Of a stretch of 25,402 nucleotides of DNA, positions 10,051 through 16,427 are shown one piece after another (position 1 is the first letter of the stretch; each line of letters begins with the position of its first letter). The notes under the pieces are model-generated. The model was not told the DNA's origin. It did not search any database and was given only the letters and a program-made list of their open reading frames with translations. Both the position numbers and the translations under genes were made by a program. Source of the DNA: Thermohalobaculum sp039821125 (lineage in GTDB: Bacteria > Pseudomonadota > Alphaproteobacteria > Rhodobacterales > Rhodobacteraceae); contig JBCBOR010000065.1 in the NCBI GenBank assembly GCA_039821125.1, positions 1 to 25,402 of the forward strand, written 5' to 3'.

Positions 10051-11078
10051 GTGCGGGCCCTCCCCATCAACTCGGCAATTGGCGCAACCCCGGGCATTCC
10101 CAGCGCCTTGGCGTCGACCGGCACCGGCGGCGCCTCGGTCCGCACAGCGCTCCGCAGCAGGGCCGAGCGCGCACGCGGATTGGCATCGATCTCGTCCGGA
10201 CGTGGCTTGACTGGCTTGCGCGGTTTCTCATAGCGGGCCGGCGGCAGTTCGCGTACCGGTGTGTGGCGCGAGCCACCGCCGCGCTCGGCCGCGGCCACCT
10301 GGAGATAGCGCTTCACAATCCGGTCCTCGAGCGAGTGGAAGCTGACCACCGCCAGCCGCCCGCCCGGCGTCAACGCGCGTTCGGCAGCCGCCAGCGCGCT
10401 GACAAGCTCGCCCAACTCGTCGTTCACTGCGATGCGCAACGCCTGGAAGGTCCGGGTGGCGGGGTGCGACTGGCCGGGCCGCGCCGGGGGCAGCACGCCC
10501 TCGACAATCGTGACCAGTTGGCCCGTTGTTTCGATTTCGGCCTCGGCGCGCGCCCGCGCGATGGCCTTGGCGATCCGGCGGGCCGCGCGGTCCTCGCCGA
10601 GATGGAAGATCACATCGGCCAGCACGGCCTCGCTCGCGCCGTTGACCAGATCGGCGGCAGAGATCCCCTCTCCGGACATGCGCATATCCAGCGGGCCATC
10701 GCGCAGAAAGGAGAACCCGCGCGCAGCCTGATCGAGCTGCATGGACGAGACGCCGATATCCAGCGTGACCCCAACCAATGCGCCCTCGGCGTGATCGGCG
10801 ACAACCTGCTCGAGATCGGAGAAGACGGTGTTGACCAGTGTCAGGCGCGGCTCGCCAGCGGCCCAGGCTTCGGCGGCATCAAGCGCCGTGCGGTCCCGGT
10901 CGATCCCGATCACCTGACGTGCGCCTGCGCGCAGCAGGGCCCGCGAGTAGCCGCCCGCGCCGAAGGTCGCATCGACCATCACCGCGCCGTCGACCGGGGC
11001 CAATGCCTCGACCACCTGCGCGAGCAATACCGGGATGTGCGGAGCCCCGGCGCCGGTCACAGCCGCCGCGGCGCCCAT
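10047..11078 (-). CDS. rsmH: 16S rRNA (cytosine(1402)-N(4))-methyltransferase RsmH
   Basis: RsmH (formerly MraW) N4-methylates C1402 of 16S rRNA in the ribosomal P site, using S-adenosylmethionine. From the ATG at 11078 the protein is 343 residues. It opens with HIPVLLAQVVEAL and has the SAM-binding motif DATFGAGGYS (36-45), followed by DIGVSSMQLDQAARGFSF, ATRTFQALRIAVNDEL and SFHSLEDRIVKRYL, all typical of the family. Its start overlaps the mraZ stop as TGATG. An open frame continuing upstream into mraZ is shadow sequence and was not used. Confidence 0.96.
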   Translation of the reverse strand: MGAAAAVTGAGAPHIPVLLAQVVEALAPVDGAVMVDATFGAGGYSRALLRAGARQVIGIDRDRTALDAAEAWAAGEPRLTLVNTVFSDLEQVVADHAEGALVGVTLDIGVSSMQLDQAARGFSFLRDGPLDMRMSGEGISAADLVNGASEAVLADVIFHLGEDRAARRIAKAIARARAEAEIETTGQLVTIVEGVLPPARPGQSHPATRTFQALRIAVNDELGELVSALAAAERALTPGGRLAVVSFHSLEDRIVKRYLQVAAAERGGGSRHTPVRELPPARYEKPRKPVKPRPDEIDANPRARSALLRSAVRTEAPPVPVDAKALGMPGVAPIAELMGRART

Positions 11079-11545
11079 CACATCAGCCCCCGGCGGTTGA
11101 TCCGCGGCTTGCCGCCGCCTGCCGCCGCCTTGATCTCGGCCGCATAGGCACGGCGTGCCTCCGGCTCCCAGATCTCGAAACTCGACGGTGCGCCGGTGAA
11201 GCACACCTCCGCATCCAGCCCGATCATCTCGCGCAGATCCTTGGCCAGCACGATCCGCCCTGCATCGTCGATCTGGATCTGCCGCGCCTCGCCAATCAGC
11301 GTCATCTCCATGTGCTGCTCGGCGGCGGGATCGTCGTAGTCGGTCTCGTTATGGCGCTCGATCAGCCGGTCATAGGCATCCGTTGTGAACACCACCAGCG
11401 CACGGTCGTCATAGAGTTGAGGAATGATGTAGAGCGCACCGGTCGAGCCCACCGCATCGAGCACGCGGCGGAACTCGGTCGGCAGAGACACACGTCCCTT
11501 GCCGTCCATCTTGTGGTCGTGCGTGCCTGTGAAATGCTTCAGCAC
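11078..11545 (-). CDS. mraZ: Transcriptional regulator MraZ
   Basis: MraZ is the SpoVT/AbrB-fold DNA-binding protein that heads dcw operons and in studied species represses its own promoter. The 155-residue product has two tandem AbrB-like halves, each with its motif: DGKGRVSLP near residues 14-22 and DDAGRIVLA near 92-100. The start is a GTG at 11545 with only a distant AGAGG sequence upstream, so translation initiation looks weak. A tandem-box operator of the expected type lies near 11800-11833 at the putative promoter, with an unusually long leader between it and this gene. Confidence 0.94.
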   Translation of the reverse strand: MLKHFTGTHDHKMDGKGRVSLPTEFRRVLDAVGSTGALYIIPQLYDDRALVVFTTDAYDRLIERHNETDYDDPAAEQHMEMTLIGEARQIQIDDAGRIVLAKDLREMIGLDAEVCFTGAPSSFEIWEPEARRAYAAEIKAAAGGGKPRINRRGLM

Positions 11546-11599
11546 GGCCTGCAGAACCTCTCGACTTCCCAGAGGCGTTCGCAGGGCCCCGAAACGGTT

Positions 11600-11636
11600 G
11601 CGGGCGGACCGGGCCCTTAGGCCTCAGTCCGCCCGC
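11600..11636 (-). terminator. Terminator-like hairpin in the mraZ leader
   Basis: A perfect 10-bp inverted repeat (GCGGGCGGAC and GTCCGCCCGC) encloses 17 bases that can add an inner GGCC/GGCC pairing. It lies about 54 bases upstream of the mraZ start codon. On the minus strand only a weak T run (CCGTTTC) follows, so termination may be partial. This fits an attenuator that lets part of the transcription continue into the dcw operon. Confidence 0.5.
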
Positions 11637-11720
11637 TGTCCCTCGGATCTGCCGCGGCGGTGTCCCGTTTTCGGGTTCTCAGATCTGCCGCGTCCGTGCT
11701 TTCGCCTCGTGTGTTTTGCC

Positions 11721-11780
11721 AAGGACACCCGCCGAGCCTGTATGAAACTGCCGTTATTTTTTGAACCGGCGGGCGTCCTT
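11721..11780 (-). repeat. 14-bp inverted repeat at the 5' end of the mraZ leader
   Basis: AAGGACACCCGCCG (11721-11734) and CGGCGGGCGTCCTT (11767-11780) are complementary over 14 bases with a single position that pairs as G-U in the minus-strand RNA. The 32-base loop contains an A-rich stretch. The stem would begin within a few bases of the predicted transcription start, the usual place for a stabilising 5' structure in an sRNA or a sensing leader. Confidence 0.65.
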
Positions 11781-11788
11781 GGGATCAG

Positions 11789-11817
11789 TGGATAGCTTAC
11801 CACTTTCTCCCATTCAA
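11789..11817 (-). promoter_or_regulatory. Putative sigma70-type promoter of the dcw operon/leader RNA
   Basis: On the minus strand TTGAAT (11812-11817) and TATCCA (11789-11794) are separated by 17 bases, giving a start near 11782. The -35 element and spacer overlap two of the four tandem MraZ-type boxes, which would allow autorepression. The -10 hexamer is identical to the one proposed for the Hint-protein gene at 15991. Confidence 0.5.
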
Positions 11818-11833
11818 CACCTTTTTGCACCAC
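11800..11833 (-). promoter_or_regulatory. Putative MraZ operator: four boxes at 10-bp spacing
   Basis: Reading the minus strand, the boxes are GTGG (11833-11830), AAGG (11823-11820), ATGG (11813-11810) and GTGG (11803-11800). The GG pairs fall exactly 10 bp apart, on one face of the helix, with A-rich spacers such as AGAAAGTGG. Known MraZ operators are tandem direct repeats of GTGG/TGGG-type boxes with this period. It sits over the putative mraZ promoter and beside a candidate divergent promoter for the cupin gene. The assignment combines visible periodicity with known MraZ biology. Confidence 0.7.
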
Positions 11834-11836
11834 AAC

Positions 11837-11866
11837 GTGACTTTTTCCAATATGAATCAATATATT
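11837..11866 (+). promoter_or_regulatory. Possible promoter of the cupin gene
   Basis: GTGACT (11837-11842) and TATATT (11861-11866) are separated by 18 bases in an AT-rich patch of otherwise GC-rich sequence. This would give a 5' leader of about 110 bases before the cupin start. The -10 lies inside a small perfect palindrome CAATATATTG (11858-11867). The -35 match is only partial, so this is tentative. Confidence 0.35.
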
Positions 11867-11985
11867 GTGGGCTGCGTCGCGCGGGACACAACATGACTCC
11901 CGCGCCAGATGCCAATCGACATCGCGGTCGGGCTGTGCCTTGATCGCGGCGAGCCCAAATCACCCAAAATCGACAGGAGCGCATG

Positions 11986-12387
11986 ATGGATCACTTCAGG
12001 AACGGCGATCGGCCGACGAAATACGGGCCGGCCGAGTACTTCACCGGCACGGTGCTGCAGGACCCGATCGTCGAGGCGCCGGACCCGGCCCGTATCCGCG
12101 CGGTGCGCGTGACGTTTCTGCCCGGTGGACGGACCAACTGGCACACGCACCCGCTCGGGCAGACGCTCTATGTGCTGTCGGGGACGGGCCGGTTCCAGAC
12201 CGAGGGCGAGAAGGTCGTCGAGATCAAGGCAGGCGATACGATCTGGATTCCGCCGGGCGAGCGCCACTGGCATGGCGCGGCGCCTGACCAGATGATGTGC
12301 CATGTTGCCTTTCAGGAAGCACTGGATGGCAAGCACATCACCTGGGAAGATCCGGTGTCGGACGAGGATTACAACGCTCCGGTCTGA
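11986..12387 (+). CDS. Single-domain cupin protein
   Basis: This 133-residue protein is one beta-barrel cupin domain. Cupin motif 1 is GRTNWHTHPLGQTLYVLSG, giving metal-ligand candidates H53 and H55, with Q59 where many cupins have glutamate. Motif 2 is GDTIWIPPGERHWHG with the fourth ligand H94. It is cytoplasmic (no signal peptide). Small cupins of this kind include metal-dependent isomerases, dioxygenases and sugar-binding proteins, and the substrate cannot be read from sequence. Two ATGs are adjacent (11983 and 11986). AGGAG at 11975-11979 is better spaced for the second, which I chose. The gene is divergent from the dcw operon and is followed two bases after its stop by a REPIN-like element. 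Confidence 0.85.
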   Translation: MDHFRNGDRPTKYGPAEYFTGTVLQDPIVEAPDPARIRAVRVTFLPGGRTNWHTHPLGQTLYVLSGTGRFQTEGEKVVEIKAGDTIWIPPGERHWHGAAPDQMMCHVAFQEALDGKHITWEDPVSDEDYNAPV

Positions 12388-12389
12388 CC

Positions 12390-12473
12390 TTCAGCAAGGG
12401 TGCGTCACGGACGCACCCTACGCCCCGTAGCGCGACACCCCGTAGGGTGCGTCCGTGACGCACCCTTGCTGAA
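12390..12473. repeat. REPIN-like element: two inverted REP units
   Basis: A perfect 33-bp inverted repeat has arms at 12390-12422 and 12441-12473 and an 18-base centre. Each arm contains a REP-like unit: a 9-bp stem GGGTGCGTC, ACG loop, GACGCACCC, with GTAG at its foot when read on the opposite strand. GTAG at the hairpin foot is the hallmark of REP sequences moved by REP-associated tyrosine transposases. The element fills nearly all the 92 bases between the convergent cupin and phosphoesterase genes and could act as a bidirectional terminator. Single copies occur at 22896 and 23768. Confidence 0.8.
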
Positions 12474-12479
12474 ACAGGC

Positions 12480-13439
12480 TCAGAGCTTGGGGTTCAGGAT
12501 CGGCGCAATCCCGAAGGTTCCGGCCTTGGTATCAACGGTCACCTCGACCGCGTGCATGTTCTTCGCGCCGAACACCTCCAGAGCGGTCACATTCGGCGCC
12601 GTCTCCGGGAACGGCCGGAAGACCACGTGTTTGTGGCTGTCGCCATAGATCAGAAGCACGGGCTTTGCGAACGCGCTCGCAGCCTTCTGCAGTGCCGGAC
12701 CGAACCGGGCAAACCCGGAATGACGCAGCCAGCGCTCCTTGCCGAATGCGTTGAAGTCGAACTCGAACATGTCCGCGTGAATCGCCAGCACGATCGCGTC
12801 GGCATCCGCAAAGGTCTCGAAACTCTGGCGCATCCACCCGGTGGTCGCTCTGTCGCGCTCGAAGAACTCGGCCACCGCCGCCGGATCGCGGATCTCGAAA
12901 TTGTTGTTCGATCCAACGACATGGGCCGTGATGAAACCCACGCCCTTATGCATCATCCGCGCGTTCTCCGGGAAACCGCGCTTTGCCTGGGTCTGCACCT
13001 TCACCCGGGCACCGCCCAGTGTCGCGCCCGGATCGGCGAAATACGTCTCGCGGATATAGGCGAGCCGGTCCAGCGGATCGAATCCGCCGGCGTTCTTGCG
13101 GTGACAATCCGTCCACTCATTGTCACCGGGGGTGTAGAGCAGCGGCGCGCGGAACGTGTTCATGAACGCCAGCTGATCGTCCAGCATCGCGTCCGAGCAC
13201 GGTGTTCCGCCCGACTTCGTATCCCCGATATGCAGCACCAGATCCGGCGACGCCGCGTTGACGGCGTCGATCAGCGCTTCGAACCGGCCATAGACCTTCT
13301 CCGGATCGCCATAGGGCATATCGCCAAGGGCCACGAAACTGAAGTCCTCGGCCTTCGCAGGCGCCGGAACCAGAGCAAGCCCGGCGGCAAAGCCGATCCC
13401 CAAGGCCAGCCCGGTGATGGCAGTAAACGATGATGTCAT
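12480..13439 (-). CDS. Secreted metallophosphoesterase-like protein (calcineurin-like fold)
   Basis: The 319-residue product (ATG at 13439, perfect AGGAGG five bases upstream) has a signal peptide with probable cleavage after PAKA (residue 30), so the mature protein should be periplasmic. Motifs follow the metallophosphoesterase order: LGDMPYGD (38-45), IGDTKSGG (71-78), PGDNEWTD (104-111), an AIHADMF segment (H221) and GDSHKH (266-271). These vary from the classic D-x-H, GDxxD, GNHE and GHxH blocks, with PGDNE replacing GNHE, so catalytic activity and substrate are uncertain. No phosphate-related neighbours are present to suggest a role. Confidence 0.8.
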   Translation of the reverse strand: MTSSFTAITGLALGIGFAAGLALVPAPAKAEDFSFVALGDMPYGDPEKVYGRFEALIDAVNAASPDLVLHIGDTKSGGTPCSDAMLDDQLAFMNTFRAPLLYTPGDNEWTDCHRKNAGGFDPLDRLAYIRETYFADPGATLGGARVKVQTQAKRGFPENARMMHKGVGFITAHVVGSNNNFEIRDPAAVAEFFERDRATTGWMRQSFETFADADAIVLAIHADMFEFDFNAFGKERWLRHSGFARFGPALQKAASAFAKPVLLIYGDSHKHVVFRPFPETAPNVTALEVFGAKNMHAVEVTVDTKAGTFGIAPILNPKL

Positions 13440-13518
13440 GGATCCCTCCTGTCGATGGGTGCCGCGCACAACCTTTGCGCGCATTCCTCCAGACATGCCA
13501 CGAAAACATAACGGGCTG

Positions 13519-13547
13519 TTGACACTCGGCGCCCCGGACCGCGCTAT
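13519..13547 (+). promoter_or_regulatory. Possible promoter of the FKBP gene
   Basis: A consensus TTGACA (13519-13524) is followed after 17 bases by CGCTAT (13542-13547), a poor -10. It lies in the divergent region between the phosphoesterase and FKBP genes, about 110 bases before the latter. Only the -35 is convincing. Confidence 0.3.
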
Positions 13548-13654
13548 GCCGCGCCGGGCTCACGCAGAGATGCGTTGCACCCTCCGCCCATCGCACTATG
13601 GTCCCCCGCACACAGCCCGGCACCACGCCGCGTGCAACCAGACAAGGACCTTCC

Positions 13655-14350
13655 ATGACCCGCATCGCCTCCGGCCTCGTGGCCGCATCGCTTCTCGCCG
13701 CGCCGATCGCATCCGCCGAGGAGCCGGCCTCGCTCGAAACCCCGGCCGAGCGGTTCAGCTATGCGATCGGCCTCAGAACCGCCGAGAACATGAAACAGGG
13801 CGGTCTGGATCTCGACGTCTTCTCTCCGGATGCCTTTGCGCAGGCGCTGCGCGATGTGATGGACGGCACCGATCCGCGCCTGACCGAGGACGAGATGACC
13901 GCCGCCCTCACCACCATCGGCGCCGAAATCGAAGCCAAGGAAGCAGCGAAAGCCGAGGCGCTCGCCGCCGATGGTGTTGCCTTCCTCGAGGAGAACAAAA
14001 CCGCCGAGGGCGTTACGACCACCGAGAGCGGGCTACAGTACCGCGTCGATGTAAAGGGCGATGGCCCCACGCCCACCGCCAGCGACACCGTGGAAGTGCA
14101 CTACTCGGGCCGCCTGCTCGACGGCACCCAGTTCGACAGTTCTTATGACCGCGGCCAGCCTGCGCAGTTCCCCGTCGGCGGCGTGATCCCCGGCTGGACG
14201 GAAGCCCTGCAGTTGATGCCCGTCGGCTCGAAATACGAGCTCTGGATCCCGCAGGAACTGGCGTACGGCGAACGCGGCGCGGGCGGCGACATCCCGCCCT
14301 ATGCAGTGCTGAACTTCACGGTCGAGCTTCTGTCCATCGCCGGGCAGTAG
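13655..14350 (+). CDS. FKBP-type peptidyl-prolyl cis-trans isomerase, periplasmic
   Basis: The protein catalyses proline cis-trans isomerisation during folding of exported proteins. From the ATG at 13655 (AAGGA upstream) it has 231 residues: a signal peptide ending near ASA (residue 21), an N-terminal alpha-helical FKBP_N dimerisation-type region (about 28-120), and a C-terminal FKBP domain (about 127-229) with VEVHYSGRLLDGTQFDSSYDR, FPVGGVIPGWTEAL and ELAYGERGAGG, which include the expected FK506-pocket residues. The layout matches Mip/FkpA-type PPIases. An upstream in-frame ATG at 13598 would bury the signal peptide and is rejected. The gene converges on the Hint-protein gene with only 24 bases between stops. 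Confidence 0.92.
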   Translation: MTRIASGLVAASLLAAPIASAEEPASLETPAERFSYAIGLRTAENMKQGGLDLDVFSPDAFAQALRDVMDGTDPRLTEDEMTAALTTIGAEIEAKEAAKAEALAADGVAFLEENKTAEGVTTTESGLQYRVDVKGDGPTPTASDTVEVHYSGRLLDGTQFDSSYDRGQPAQFPVGGVIPGWTEALQLMPVGSKYELWIPQELAYGERGAGGDIPPYAVLNFTVELLSIAGQ

Positions 14351-14374
14351 AACCGCCCGCAGGGCAGCTCCGCC

Positions 14375-15880
14375 CTAGCCAGCAGACAGACCGCGCGCCA
14401 GGGCCCGTCCCTGCCGCGCGGTCAGCAAGGGCCGCGCCGCAGGTCCGTGACCGTCCTGAACCACGAGATCCGGAAACAGCTCGGTCAGTTCCAGCGCCGC
14501 AGCCGCCCCGAAGCCCTTGATCGACTGTGGACCGAGATGCAGGCTTTCGGTCCAGCTTCCCTCTGCCCGGATCACTTCGTGCCGGTCGAACATGATGTGG
14601 TGGTAGACAACCGTGTCCACAGATGCGCGGTAAACCCCGTCGATGCCCAGCAGCGACACCGCCGGGACCAGCAACTCAGGGGCGTCGAACATCAACGCCG
14701 CACGCCAGCCAGTGATCAGCATCCGGTGCTGGGGCGAGACGATCATGTCGCGGCACGGCAGGCCTTCGCCGAGCGCCCCGGCACGGATCACGATGGGCTG
14801 GAGATGCGGCCTCAGCACAGGGCCGTCCAGCAAGCGTGCACCAACCCACTCGATCCGGCGCAGGCCATTGTCACGGGTCTGGATCAGATCACCCGAACAC
14901 AACGCCTCGACCGCACGGGGACCGCGAGCGGTCTCGATCATCGCACCCGGCGTGAAGCACACCACCAGCGTGTTGTCCGGTGTCAGATCGGACGGATCGG
15001 ACAGGCCCTCGAACAGGATTGTCCCGCCGCTGGCCAGATCGACACGCAACCCGCCTGCGACAGCGGTGGCCGAGGACCGCAGATCGGACAGCGTCGCGAA
15101 CTCGCCGCTCAGATCGGCAATATCCTGGCCCGTGTCGAAATCCGTGATCACATCGTCATCGGTCCCGCCGAAGCTGGAGCCGGTGATGAAGTCTTCGCCA
15201 CCGCCGGTCGTGATGATGTCATCACCCGCACCGGCGTCGATGGTGTCATTGCCCGGATCGCCGCCATCGCCGGACGGCACGGTCAGAAGCCCCGAATCGA
15301 ACAGATTCACGAACCCTGTCGATCCCGGCACCTGAACACGGACATCCAACGCCTCGATGCCGCCGTTCTCGAAGTAGCGGATCTCGATCGGTACCGTCCC
15401 GGCATTCAAGTTGAGCGGAGCACCCGTCGCATCCCTTGGCGCGTGCGCGCTGTCATCGGCGACGGCGACCTGCCCATCGACCGTGACGACAACACCATCG
15501 TCCGAGGTGATCTGAAAGACGTAGTTGCCCGGCGTCGTGATCTCGAGATTGCCCTCGTAGATCAGGCCGAAATTGTTCTGATCGCCTGTCGCGCCGCGGG
15601 CGGTCTGGGCCAGCGTCTCTTCCTCGAAATCGCTGGTGAACCCGCTCTCGATCTCGGTGCCCAGTGCCTCGATATCGAAGACAGTCGACAGGTTCGGCGT
15701 GTTGAACACCCGAAAGAACAACAGTCCGCCAAGGGGGTCATCACCCGAGATCACGTCGTTGCCGGCTCCGGTCGAGATCGAATCGTTACCCGATCCGCCG
15801 GTCAGGCTGTCCGCACCGGCCGAGCCGTTCAGCGTGTCATCACCGATTGTCGCCGGCTGAGCGCTCGTATTCTGAACCAT
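14375..15880 (-). CDS. Secreted RTX / PA14-like / Hint_2 domain protein
   Basis: The 501-residue acidic protein combines several modules. RTX-type nonapeptide repeats lie at about 18-47 (GGSGNDSIS, GAGNDVISG) and 208-250 (GAGDDIITTGGGED). Between them, about 52-200, is a PA14-like segment with YEGNLEITTPGNYVFQITSDDG followed by VTVDG. From about 306 comes a Hedgehog/intein (Hint_2) domain that starts with C308 in VVCFTPGAMIET and has SPQHRML (H385). RTX proteins usually leave the cell by type I secretion, and Hint domains can self-cleave. No secretion genes are adjacent. Similar Hint_2 proteins are frequent in Rhodobacterales, but their function is unknown. There is no Sec signal peptide. AGGTG precedes the ATG. 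Confidence 0.85.
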   Translation of the reverse strand: MVQNTSAQPATIGDDTLNGSAGADSLTGGSGNDSISTGAGNDVISGDDPLGGLLFFRVFNTPNLSTVFDIEALGTEIESGFTSDFEEETLAQTARGATGDQNNFGLIYEGNLEITTPGNYVFQITSDDGVVVTVDGQVAVADDSAHAPRDATGAPLNLNAGTVPIEIRYFENGGIEALDVRVQVPGSTGFVNLFDSGLLTVPSGDGGDPGNDTIDAGAGDDIITTGGGEDFITGSSFGGTDDDVITDFDTGQDIADLSGEFATLSDLRSSATAVAGGLRVDLASGGTILFEGLSDPSDLTPDNTLVVCFTPGAMIETARGPRAVEALCSGDLIQTRDNGLRRIEWVGARLLDGPVLRPHLQPIVIRAGALGEGLPCRDMIVSPQHRMLITGWRAALMFDAPELLVPAVSLLGIDGVYRASVDTVVYHHIMFDRHEVIRAEGSWTESLHLGPQSIKGFGAAAALELTELFPDLVVQDGHGPAARPLLTARQGRALARGLSAG

Positions 15881-15990
15881 AAATCACCTACCCCAACCGG
15901 GCATCCGAACGGCCACACTGGGGTCGAACCACCCCGGTCGCACGCGCTGGCGCCATTGCGTTGCCACCAGACCCGGGTGGCGTCCCTGGG

Positions 15991-16019
15991 TGGATACTAA
16001 TTATCATAATGAATGTCAA
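15991..16019 (-). promoter_or_regulatory. Promoter of the Hint-protein gene
   Basis: A consensus TTGACA (16014-16019) and TATCCA (15991-15996) are 17 bases apart on the minus strand, giving a start near 15984 and a leader of about 100 bases. The promoter begins only 13 bases beyond the rnpB 3' end. An AT-rich stretch over the -10 and spacer (15993-16011) matches 14 of 19 positions of the E. coli-type Fur box, which may be chance in AT-rich sequence. Confidence 0.6.
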
Positions 16020-16032
16020 TATGAGTTATATT

Positions 16033-16392
16033 GCGGATGGCCTGTAAGCCGGGTTCTGTCCCGGCGCGCCCGAAAGCACGCCATGGATGGCCATTCATCT
16101 GGGACCGCGGTTGCCCGCGGCCTCGCGCAGTCTACCCGAGGGAAAGCCAAAGGCGGCCGTGATCCCTCCTATCTGACCTTGCTCCCGGTGGGGCTTGCCA
16201 TGCCGCGCCTGTTACCAGCCGCGCGGTGGGCTTTTACCCCACCGTTTCACCTGTGCCGGGCCGGAGCCAGGCAGTCTGATCTCTGTGGCGCTGTCCCTGG
16301 GGTTGCCCCCGCCGGGGGTTACCCGGCACCGTGCCTTTGTGGAGCCCGGACTTTCCTCGACGCCGAAGCGCCGCGACCATCCAGCCATCCGC
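16033..16392 (-). ncRNA. rnpB: RNase P RNA (bacterial type A)
   Basis: This is the catalytic RNA that removes tRNA 5' leaders. The minus strand contains the near-universal GAGGAAAGTCCGGGCTCCAC near the 5' end and ACAGAACCCGGCTTACAGGC near the 3' end. The P1 helix closes the molecule: GCGGATGGC at 16392-16384 pairs with GCCATCCGC at 16041-16033, which fixes both ends at about 360 nt, normal for type A. Other conserved features, such as the AGGTCAGATAGGAGGG region, are present. No U-tract terminator follows; the 3' end may be processed. No protein gene should be called here. Confidence 0.95.
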
Positions 16393-16398
16393 GCGCCC

Positions 16399-16427
16399 GC
16401 GTTACACGCCCGCCTGATCGGGGTCAA
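16399..16427 (-). promoter_or_regulatory. Putative rnpB promoter overlapping the amidase gene end
   Basis: TTGACC (16422-16427) and TAACGC (16399-16404) are 17 bases apart on the minus strand, with the -10 ending about six bases before the P1 helix of rnpB. The -35 lies inside the amidase coding sequence and the -10 covers its TAA stop codon. Position relative to the RNA 5' end is what makes this convincing. Confidence 0.55.

Larger units (their letters stand above)
11597..11782 (-). ncRNA. Candidate UpsM-like sRNA / structured mraZ leader
   Basis: The putative promoter predicts a start near 11782, about 237 nt upstream of mraZ, far longer than the short leader of E. coli mraZ. The leader can form a 14-bp 5' stem (11721-11734 with 11767-11780), a CCCG-TTTT-CGGG hairpin (11664-11675), and a GC-rich 10-bp terminator-like stem (11600-11636). 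Rhodobacter sphaeroides is reported to have a 268-nt mraZ leader with an internal terminator that yields the sRNA UpsM, proposed to be Rhodobacteraceae-specific. Architecture and size agree here. Exact ends and homology to UpsM are inferred, not verified by alignment. Confidence 0.6.

Noticed and set aside
14361..14376. Short inverted repeat AGGGC/GCCCT between the convergent FKBP and Hint genes, considered as a terminator
   Set aside because: Only five base pairs and no T-tract on either strand; too weak to call.
14447..16000. Plus-strand open frame of over 500 codons opposite the Hint protein gene
   Set aside because: No domain is visible, and the minus-strand protein has clear RTX and Hint motifs with a promoter and ribosome binding site.
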